DNA of 64,000 nucleotides from Pseudomonas protegens CHA0 (GTDB taxonomy: Bacteria > Pseudomonadota > Gammaproteobacteria > Pseudomonadales > Pseudomonadaceae), in the NCBI RefSeq assembly GCF_000397205.1, contig NC_021237.1:3225001-3289000 (forward strand). The letters are read 5' to 3'. Positions within the stretch are counted from its first letter, which is position 1. Each line of letters opens with the position of its first letter. Below the pieces are notes generated by a model. That model did no database searches. It saw only the letters and a program-made list of their open reading frames with translations, and was not told where the DNA came from. The position numbers and the translations under genes were made by a program. This document shows positions 12,155 to 18,821 of the stretch, piece after piece.

Positions 12155-12913
12155 CTACATCAGGATGATCTCGTAGGGCAGGCGCAGGCGCTCCAGCAGC
12201 ACCGGCGACAGCGACGGCTCCAGGCCGATCTCCGGCTCGCCCTGCAACTGGCTGGCATAGGCGTGGGCGGCGTGGCGCTTGCGGGCCACGGTCCAGGTGT
12301 CCAGGCGCAGCTTGCGCGCACGCTGCCAGGGGATCTGGTGCTCCTCGCGGGCCGCCCAGTGCCAGGCCCAGATCGGAATCTCATGAAAACGCGCACCCAC
12401 CAGGCTCGCGGCCTTGGCCGTGGCCCGGCCCACGGCTTCGTGGTCGAGGTTGCCATCGGCGCGCCAGGTGCTGAACACCACGTCGGTGTCGCGCAGGTAG
12501 CGGCAGATGAAGGGCACCAGTTGCTGTTCCCGTTCGCTCAAGGCGCTGTCGGCAAAGCCGCCGCGGATCCACTTCAGGCTGTGCAGGGGCAGGCCCAGGC
12601 GACGCAGGGCTTCGGCGCTTTCCTGGGGCCGGAACACGCTCAGGCGGCGCTTGGGCCACAGCTCCGACCCGGGATGGCTGGCGCTGCCGTCGCTGATGGA
12701 AATCAGTTGCAGAGGGTGGCCGTGGTGGGCCAGCACTTGCAGCAGGCCGCCGCTGGCGACCACTTCGTCACCGGGGTGAGGGGCGACTATCACTGCCCGG
12801 GAGCCGGCCGGAACCAGGTTGGCCAGATTGATGGCCGGCACCTCGGCCAGGCTGCGGGCACTGTTCCAGACTTGGCTGGGCCAGTTGCTGTCGATTGCGG
12901 GTATGGCTTTCAT
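12155..12913 (-). CDS. PIG-L family deacetylase paralogue with altered active-site motif
   Basis: A 252-residue LmbE/PIG-L protein. Family members hydrolyse N-acetyl groups from GlcNAc-containing substrates with a zinc ion. The normal HPDDE motif reads H46-P-G-D-E50 here: the first Asp, the general base in MshB-type enzymes, is Gly (codon GGT where GAT would give Asp). The metal ligands His46 and Asp49 and the later DHEAVGRA histidine are kept. It is a clear paralogue of the gene at 14454-15212, with equal length and the same TLVPxGxRAVIVAPHP core. It is separated by 282 bases from the operon upstream, so it may have its own promoter. It could be inactive, substrate-binding only, or use another base. 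Confidence 0.85.
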   Translation of the reverse strand: MKAIPAIDSNWPSQVWNSARSLAEVPAINLANLVPAGSRAVIVAPHPGDEVVASGGLLQVLAHHGHPLQLISISDGSASHPGSELWPKRRLSVFRPQESAEALRRLGLPLHSLKWIRGGFADSALSEREQQLVPFICRYLRDTDVVFSTWRADGNLDHEAVGRATAKAASLVGARFHEIPIWAWHWAAREEHQIPWQRARKLRLDTWTVARKRHAAHAYASQLQGEPEIGLEPSLSPVLLERLRLPYEIILM

Positions 12914-13195
12914 GGGGTGTCACATCCCTGTTTTCCGGGCCACGGCAAGAGCGGTTGAACCTCCGTTCAGTCGCGACCCTGGGTTTGCACGCACGCTGAT
13001 TCCTTGGCACCTGCCTCAGCGTGAAGTACCGGTGCCCCATACCTTTGGAGCACCGCGATTCGGGGGTAATCATACACAGCCTGGAGCTTTCCACGCAGTG
13101 CCAGCCCAGGCTTATTTGCTGATTACCAAGCCCGTCACAGGGTAGACGGCAATTCTCCCCCCGGGGAGGCGCACTGACCAATGCCATGCTGTACT

Positions 13196-13861
13196 TCACA
13201 GCCCTGCGCAAGGTTCGTTCAGGCGCTTGAGGTAATCGCCGAACCCACCTTTGGCCCGCGAATCCAGGCGCCCGCTGGTAATCACTTGCGGATGCCGGCT
13301 CCAGGCGATGCTGGCGCCGCAGCGCTGCAACTGCCGCACCAGCTGCACATCCTCGTGGCAGGCCAGGGCCTCGAAGCCGCCGGCGCGGACATAGGCTGCA
13401 GCGCTGATGCCGAGGTTGGCGCCATGGATGTGCCGGTGGCCATCGCTGTCCTGGTAGGCGTCGTGATAGCGGATCCGGGCCTGGGGTTCGAAGCCTTCGC
13501 TCCAGCGGTCGACGGTGACGGTGCCGCAGACGGCGTCGGCGCCCAGGGCCAGTTGGGCCACCAGCCAGTCTTCGGGTACGCGGCTGTCGGCATCGGTACA
13601 GGACAGCCAGCGGGCGCCGGCCTGCAGCAGCAACTGCGCGCCCGCGGCCCGTGCCCGTCCGACATTGCGCACCTGCAATTGCAGGTGTTGCACGGCGAAC
13701 TGGCGGGCAATGTCCAGAGAACCGTCGGAGCAGCTGTCGAGCACCACCAGGATCGCCACGTCTTCATTGAGCTCGGGGTGGCTGGCGGCTTTCAGGGCGC
13801 AGCGCAGGCAGTCGGCCAGCAGTTGCTCCTCGTTATGGGCGGGTATCACCACTCCGATCAT
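13196..13861 (-). CDS. Glycosyltransferase family 2
   Basis: A 221-residue soluble GT-A fold glycosyltransferase starting MIGVVIPAHNEEQLLADCL, with VVLDSCSDGS for the nucleotide and CTDADSRVPEDW as the DxD-equivalent metal site (around residues 88-99). The acceptor region includes GFEALACHEDVQLVRQL, with an ED pair. There are no membrane segments, unlike NodC or cellulose synthases, so it probably adds one sugar to a soluble or membrane-surface acceptor. The start is set by the 4-base ATGA overlap with the methyltransferase stop; longer versions would run into that gene. Last gene of the operon. Confidence 0.88.
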   Translation of the reverse strand: MIGVVIPAHNEEQLLADCLRCALKAASHPELNEDVAILVVLDSCSDGSLDIARQFAVQHLQLQVRNVGRARAAGAQLLLQAGARWLSCTDADSRVPEDWLVAQLALGADAVCGTVTVDRWSEGFEPQARIRYHDAYQDSDGHRHIHGANLGISAAAYVRAGGFEALACHEDVQLVRQLQRCGASIAWSRHPQVITSGRLDSRAKGGFGDYLKRLNEPCAGL

Positions 13862-14457
13862 CGCAGGCCCTCCAGGGTCGCGACCGAATCCGCTTCGCGG
13901 CCCCAGAGGTCGAGGAGAAAGTCCGCTTCCTGGTGCTCCAGCAAGCGTGGCAGTTGCAAATGGCGATGGAGCAGTTCGTGCACTTGTCCGGCATCCAGGG
14001 GGCACTCGGCAATGGGCGGGCGCCAGTGGCAGGCCAGTAGCTGGCCATCCGCGGCCAGGGAGCCCAGGGCCCGTGCCACCAGTTGCGCCAGGTCGGCGGC
14101 GTCCAGGTAATAGCCGATCTCGCTGATGACGATCAGATCGAAGGGCCCCTTGGGCCAGTCCTGGGGCAGGCGACCGTGTTCCACCCGGGCATGGGGGAAG
14201 GAGCGCAAGCGCTGCCGGGCCAGGTCCACCGCGTTGCGCGCGGTGTCGTAGGCCAGCAGGCTGTCGCAGCGGCTGGCCAGTTCGGCGCTGAGTTCGCCGT
14301 TGGCACAGCCGGGTTCGAAAATGCTCCGGTAGTGGCGGCGCGGCAGGCTGGCCAGGGTGATTGCACGTTTGCGCTGTTCATACCAGCGCTGGCGAAAGGC
14401 CCAGGGGTCCTGGTCCCGGGCGAACAGCCCTTCGAAATAGCGACTGTCGACACTCAT
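13858..14457 (-). CDS. NodS-like SAM-dependent methyltransferase
   Basis: A 199-residue class I methyltransferase of the NodS type. It starts MSVDSRYFEGLFARDQDPWA, has the SAM-binding motif I FEPGCANGELS near residue 50, LLAYDTARNAVDLAR with the acidic ribose-binding residue, and FDLIVISEIGYYLD as motif IV. NodS itself N-methylates the de-acetylated glucosamine of Nod factors, so a deacetylase gene directly upstream is a suggestive partner. Both neighbours overlap it by ATGA. Actual substrate unknown. Confidence 0.88.
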   Translation of the reverse strand: MSVDSRYFEGLFARDQDPWAFRQRWYEQRKRAITLASLPRRHYRSIFEPGCANGELSAELASRCDSLLAYDTARNAVDLARQRLRSFPHARVEHGRLPQDWPKGPFDLIVISEIGYYLDAADLAQLVARALGSLAADGQLLACHWRPPIAECPLDAGQVHELLHRHLQLPRLLEHQEADFLLDLWGREADSVATLEGLR

Positions 14458-15212
14458 AGGAACACCACCTCAAAAGGTTGCAGCAGACGCTCGATGATGT
14501 GCGGTGCCAGCACGGGCGCCAGGCCGATCTGCGGGTCGCCCTCCAGTTGGCTGGCAAAGGCGTGGATGGCATGGCGCTTGCGGGCCACCTGGGCAGGGCT
14601 GAGCAGCACCTTGCGGGCCCGCTCCCAGGGCAGCTGCCGGCCCTCGGGATCGGCCCAGTGCCAGGTCCAGATCGGCAGTTCCTTGAGGCTCGCGCCCGCG
14701 GCCCGGGCGGCCAGGGCGCTGGCCCGGCCCACGGCTTCGTGGTCGCAGTGGCCGTCCTCGCACCAGGTGCTGAACAGCACGTCACCGGCGCGCAGGCAAC
14801 CCTGGATGAACTGCGTCAGGGCGGCTTCGTCCCGGGCGACGCGGCTGTCCTCGAAGCCCGCGCGCAGCCAGGTGATGCGCTGCAGCGGCAGGCCCAGGCG
14901 GCGCAAGCCTTCGGCGGACTCCTGGGGCCGTACCTGGCTCAGGCGCTGTACCGGCCAGCGCCGGGAGCCGGGATGGCTGGCGCAACCATCGGTGACCGAA
15001 ATCAGCAGCAGCTCGCGCCCCTGCGCCGCCAGCAGTTGCAGGAGGCCGCCACAGCCGAGGATTTCATCGTCCGGGTGCGGGGCCACAATCACCGCCCGCG
15101 CTCCTTGCGGGACCAGGGTTCGAATATCCACCGCGGCCATGGCCTGCAGTTGCGAGGAAGCCTGCCAGGCCCGCAGCGAGGTGCCGCGACCGACAATCGG
15201 ATTGGCTTTCAC
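14454..15212 (-). CDS. PIG-L family deacetylase
   Basis: A 252-residue zinc-dependent N-deacetylase of the LmbE/PIG-L family with an intact H46-P-D-D-E50 motif, CASHPGSRRW, and DHEAVGRA for the third ligand. I place the start at GTG 15212 rather than the ATG 9 bases upstream. The GGGAGG Shine-Dalgarno directly abuts that ATG but is 9 bases from the GTG, the GTG overlaps the dehydrogenase stop as GTGA, and the resulting protein (starting VKANPIV) matches the paralogue (MKAIPAI) in start and length. Likely substrate: an N-acetylated amino sugar. Confidence 0.9.
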   Translation of the reverse strand: MKANPIVGRGTSLRAWQASSQLQAMAAVDIRTLVPQGARAVIVAPHPDDEILGCGGLLQLLAAQGRELLLISVTDGCASHPGSRRWPVQRLSQVRPQESAEGLRRLGLPLQRITWLRAGFEDSRVARDEAALTQFIQGCLRAGDVLFSTWCEDGHCDHEAVGRASALAARAAGASLKELPIWTWHWADPEGRQLPWERARKVLLSPAQVARKRHAIHAFASQLEGDPQIGLAPVLAPHIIERLLQPFEVVFL

Positions 15213-16225
15213 AGTTGCCATCCTCCCGGGTCCGCTGCAGCGTGGGCGGCGTTGGCCAGCTGTTGCCCGAGAATGGCCAGGTCACGCTCGGCATGGCTCT
15301 GGCGGATGAACACCGGCAGGTCCGCCAGCAGCCGGGCGAAGTGCCGGTCCAGGCAATAGGGGCCGGCGCCCAGCGCCCGGCCGACGTGGTGCAGCACGCT
15401 GTCGACGCTGGCCTCGGTCACCGCCCGGGCGCGCCGGGCCAGCAACTGGCAGTTGGCCTGGGGCGCCTGATCCAACTGCCGGGCACTGTGGCGCAGCACG
15501 CAGGCGGCCTGATGCAGGGCGCTGTCCACTGCCCCCAGGTGGGCCAGGGCATGGGGCTCGTCGCGTTTGGCGCAGTGTTCGCGCAGGGGGTGTGCGATGG
15601 CCTGGGCGGCTCCCAGCCAGCAGGCGGCGATGCCGATGGCGCCTTGCCAGAAGCCCGGGCGCTGCAGGTAGTCATCCGGCCTGCCGACCCATTGGCCACG
15701 AGCCTCGTGGAAGTCAACCCGCTGGCTGCCGGTACTGGCCATGCCCACCGCTTGCCAACTGCCGCTCTCGACCTGCACCCCGGGCTGGTCCAGGGCCACC
15801 GCCACCAGGCGTTGGTGGCCGTCGGCGTCCCAGGCGGTGAGCAGGGCATGGCTGAGCACCTCGGCCCCCGAGCACCAGGCCTTGGTGCCGCTGAGCCGGC
15901 AGTGCGGGCCATCGGCAACGGCGTGCACGCGGGCCTGGGGCGGCTCCGCGGCCCAGGTGCCCCAGGTGGTGCCGGGGGGCACGGGGCAGCCCAGTTCCGC
16001 CATGATCGCCAGGGCGTCGGTGTGCCCCTCGTAGAGCTTGCACAGGCCCAGGTCATGGCCGGCGACCCTGGCCAGGGCCTGCCAGCGTTGCAGGGTGGTG
16101 CCCCCGGCGGGCAGTGGCAGGCGGTCGAGCCCGGCGCCCACCAGGGCGTCCAGGCACAGGCCCAGGGCGCGGGTGTCGGCATGCCCCAGGTCGGGGGAGT
16201 GATGCAGGAAGCCTTGCAGGTCCAT
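15209..16225 (-). CDS. Acyl-CoA dehydrogenase-like flavoprotein
   Basis: A 338-residue protein with the acyl-CoA dehydrogenase fold: helical N-domain, a beta domain near CRLSGTKAWCSGA and the C-terminal four-helix bundle. The usual C-terminal YEGT(x)EI segment with the catalytic Glu is not visible; the equivalent stretch reads PVFIRQSHAERDLAILG. It may therefore be a hydroxylase, a dehydrogenase using another base, or a non-catalytic relative. The ATG is only 2 bases after the glgX stop and its own stop overlaps the PIG-L start, tying glycogen debranching to the tail genes. Confidence 0.8.
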   Translation of the reverse strand: MDLQGFLHHSPDLGHADTRALGLCLDALVGAGLDRLPLPAGGTTLQRWQALARVAGHDLGLCKLYEGHTDALAIMAELGCPVPPGTTWGTWAAEPPQARVHAVADGPHCRLSGTKAWCSGAEVLSHALLTAWDADGHQRLVAVALDQPGVQVESGSWQAVGMASTGSQRVDFHEARGQWVGRPDDYLQRPGFWQGAIGIAACWLGAAQAIAHPLREHCAKRDEPHALAHLGAVDSALHQAACVLRHSARQLDQAPQANCQLLARRARAVTEASVDSVLHHVGRALGAGPYCLDRHFARLLADLPVFIRQSHAERDLAILGQQLANAAHAAADPGGWQL

Positions 16226-16227
16226 GT

Positions 16228-18387
16228 TCAGTCTTCTTCCTCATGTTGCAGTTCGAACAGCAGCAGGGAGCGCCCGGTCACCGAATACTCGTGGCCGAAG
16301 GCAAAGCGTTCCTGGCCGCGCACCGCCGGCTGGTTGGTGTCGAGCATGCAGGTCCAGAACTCCCCGGCGGGCACCTCAGGCAGGCGGAAGTTGACGATGT
16401 CGTGGTGGGCGTTGACCACCAGCAGCAGCGTGGCATCGGCCCCGGGGCGACGGATCCCGGTTTCCTGGGCGCGGCCGTCCAGCAGCATGCCCAGGCAGCG
16501 ACCATGGGGGTCCTGCCAGTGCTCGGTGGTCATCTCGCTGCCGTCGGGGGCCAGCCAGGTGACGTCCTTGACCCCGATGTCCTCGTTGTAGCTGCCCACC
16601 AGGAAGCGCCCGCGCCGCAGGATCGGGTAGCTCAGGCGCAGCTTGATCAGGCGCTTGACGAACTTGAGCAGGGACTTGCCGTCGTTATCCAGCTCCCAGT
16701 TGACCCAGCCGATCTCGCTGTCCTGGCAGTAGGCGTTGTTGTTGCCGTGCTGGGTGCGGGCGAATTCGTCGCCGGCCACCACCATCGGCGTGCCCTGGGC
16801 CAGTAGCAGGGTGGCGAAGAAGTTGCGCATCTGGCGCAGGCGCAGGGCGTTGATCTCGGGGTCGTCGCTGGGGCCTTCGACGCCGTGGTTCCAGGACAGG
16901 TTGTTGTTGCTGCCGTCCTGGTTGTTCTCGTCGTTGGCTTCGTTGTGCTTGTCGTTGTAGGACACCAGGTCGTGCAGGGTGAAACCGTCGTGGGCAGTGA
17001 CGAAGTTGACCGAGGCGTAGGGCCGGCGGCCGCGCTGGTTGAACATCTCGCCGGAGGCGGTCATGCGCCCGGCAAAATCCGCCAGCTGGCCGTCATCGCC
17101 CTTCCAGAAGGCGCGCACGGTGTCGCGAAAGCGATCGTTCCATTCCACCCAGCCCGGCGGGAAGTTGCCCACCTGATAGCCGCCGGGGCCGCAGTCCCAG
17201 GGTTCGGCGATCATCTTCACCTGGCGCAGCACCGGGTCCTGGCGGCAGGCCACGAGGAAGCTGTGGCGCTCGTCGAAACCGTCGTGGTAACGCCCGAGAA
17301 TGGTCGCCAGGTCGAAGCGGAAGCCGTCCACGTGCATTTCCGTGGCCCAGTAGCGCAGCGAGTCGGTGACCATCTGCAGCACGCAGGGGTGGCTCAGGTC
17401 CAGGGTGTTGCCGGTGCCCGAATCGTTGATGTAGAAGCGCTTGTCGTCGGGCATCAGGCGGTAGTAGGAGGCGTTGTCGATGCCGCGCATGGACAGGGTC
17501 GGGCCTTGCTCGTTGCCTTCGGCGGTGTGGTTGTAGACCACGTCCAGGATCACCTCCAGCCCGGCTTCGTGCAGGTGGGCGACCATTTCCTTGAATTCGG
17601 CGATCTTGCCGCTGGCCAGGTAGCGCGGGTCGGGGGCGAAGAAGGCGATGCTGTTGTAGCCCCAGTAGTTGGTCATGCCCTTGTGCAGCAGGTGCTGGTC
17701 GTTGACGAAGGCGTGGATCGGCAGCAGCTCCACCGACGACACCCCGAGCTTGCGGATGTGCTCCAGCACGTCGTCCACCATCAGCCCGGCGAAGCTGCCC
17801 CGCAGGTTCTCGGGCACCGAAGGGTGGCGCATGGTGAAGCCGCGCACATGGGTCTCGTAGATGATGGTCTTGTCCCAGGGCACGCTGACCCGCTGGTCGT
17901 TGCCCCAGGTGTGGGCCGGGTCGATGACCTTGCACTTGGGCACGAAGGGCGCGCTGTCGCGCTCGTCGAAACTGAGGTCGGCATCTGGGTGGCCGATGGT
18001 GTAGCCGAACAGCGCCTCGGACCATTTCAGCTCGCCCACCAGTTGCTTGGCATAGGGGTCGATCAGCAGTTTGTTGGGGTTGAAACGGTGCCCGTTGGCC
18101 GGGTCGTAGGGGCCGTGCACGCGGTAGCCGTAGATCAGCCCCGGGTGAGCGTCGGGCAGGTAGCCGTGGAAGATTTCGTCGGTGTATTCCGGAAGTTCGA
18201 TGCGTTCGAGTTCCACTTCGCCGGCATCATCGAACACACAGAGCTCGACCTTGGTGGCATTGGCCGAGAACAGCGCGAAGTTGACCCCCAGGCCGTCCCA
18301 GGTGGCGCCGAGGGGGAAGGGCAGGCCTTCACGAATGCGCGAGGGTTCGCTCTCGGGAGTGGCGGCGGGCTGCTTGGATCTGCTCAT
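16228..18387 (-). CDS. glgX: Glycogen debranching enzyme GlgX
   Basis: Cytoplasmic GH13_11 isoamylase-type enzyme of 719 residues that hydrolyses alpha-1,6 branches of glucan. It has an N-terminal CBM48 (VNFALFSANATKVELCVFD) and a barrel with D359 (GFRFDLATIL), E395 (MIAEPWDCGPGGY) and D467 (FVTAHDGFTLHD). The start has an AGGAG ribosome binding site. It lies 113 bases after the DUF2934 gene. It would supply linear maltodextrins to MalQ and TreY. Confidence 0.96.
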   Translation of the reverse strand: MSRSKQPAATPESEPSRIREGLPFPLGATWDGLGVNFALFSANATKVELCVFDDAGEVELERIELPEYTDEIFHGYLPDAHPGLIYGYRVHGPYDPANGHRFNPNKLLIDPYAKQLVGELKWSEALFGYTIGHPDADLSFDERDSAPFVPKCKVIDPAHTWGNDQRVSVPWDKTIIYETHVRGFTMRHPSVPENLRGSFAGLMVDDVLEHIRKLGVSSVELLPIHAFVNDQHLLHKGMTNYWGYNSIAFFAPDPRYLASGKIAEFKEMVAHLHEAGLEVILDVVYNHTAEGNEQGPTLSMRGIDNASYYRLMPDDKRFYINDSGTGNTLDLSHPCVLQMVTDSLRYWATEMHVDGFRFDLATILGRYHDGFDERHSFLVACRQDPVLRQVKMIAEPWDCGPGGYQVGNFPPGWVEWNDRFRDTVRAFWKGDDGQLADFAGRMTASGEMFNQRGRRPYASVNFVTAHDGFTLHDLVSYNDKHNEANDENNQDGSNNNLSWNHGVEGPSDDPEINALRLRQMRNFFATLLLAQGTPMVVAGDEFARTQHGNNNAYCQDSEIGWVNWELDNDGKSLLKFVKRLIKLRLSYPILRRGRFLVGSYNEDIGVKDVTWLAPDGSEMTTEHWQDPHGRCLGMLLDGRAQETGIRRPGADATLLLVVNAHHDIVNFRLPEVPAGEFWTCMLDTNQPAVRGQERFAFGHEYSVTGRSLLLFELQHEEED

Positions 18388-18500
18388 GGTTGCTCCTGCA
18401 GTGAGACGGTGACGGGCCGGGCCCTTTCTTCAGGGCGAGCGCGACCCTTATGGCGCGCGGGCGCGCCACGGGTTGACGAGGACGAGATGGCCGGCGGGTG

Positions 18501-18800
18501 TCAGTTGGCCGGCGGTTTGCGCGGCGCCCGGGGCTTCTTCGCCGCCGCGGGTTTTTCTCCCGGGGGCACTACCACGGCGGCGGCCGACTTGGCCTTGGGC
18601 TTGGCCGCGCTCTTGGCGGCGGGCTTTCCGGTCGCAGGCTTGGCCTTGCCGGCCTTGGGTGGCGTGCTTGGAGCCAGGGCTTCGGCCTCGGCGAGCTTGC
18701 GGGCCATGTCCCAGTGCCGGGCTTCCTGGCCCTCCGGCTTACCTTCCGACTCCCAGATCTGATAAGCGAATTCACGAATGCGTTTGTCGTCGGTACTCAT
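18501..18800 (-). CDS. DUF2934 protein with Lys/Ala/Pro-rich tail
   Basis: A 99-residue protein. Residues 1-45 (MSTDDKRIREFAYQIWESEG, then RHWDMARKLAEAEAL) form the DUF2934 helix-turn unit. Residues 46-99 are low-complexity, dominated by Lys, Ala and Pro (KAGKAKPATGKPAAKSAAKP), like a histone H1-type tail, so the C-terminus is basic and disordered. The start has an AGGAG site. It lies 21 bases after treY and 113 before glgX within the trehalose operon. Function unknown; DUF2934 genes are often near stress and trehalose genes. Confidence 0.85.
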   Translation of the reverse strand: MSTDDKRIREFAYQIWESEGKPEGQEARHWDMARKLAEAEALAPSTPPKAGKAKPATGKPAAKSAAKPKAKSAAAVVVPPGEKPAAAKKPRAPRKPPAN

Positions 18801-18821
18801 CGCAATGCTCCTGGACTGAAT

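Noticed and set aside
13196..15212. True nodulation (nodBSC-like) cluster
   Set aside because: No NodA acyltransferase, the deacetylase is PIG-L rather than NodB type, and the GT2 has no membrane helices.
16885..18762. 625-codon frame antisense to glgX
   Set aside because: Same GC-driven shadow; no RBS and low-complexity product.
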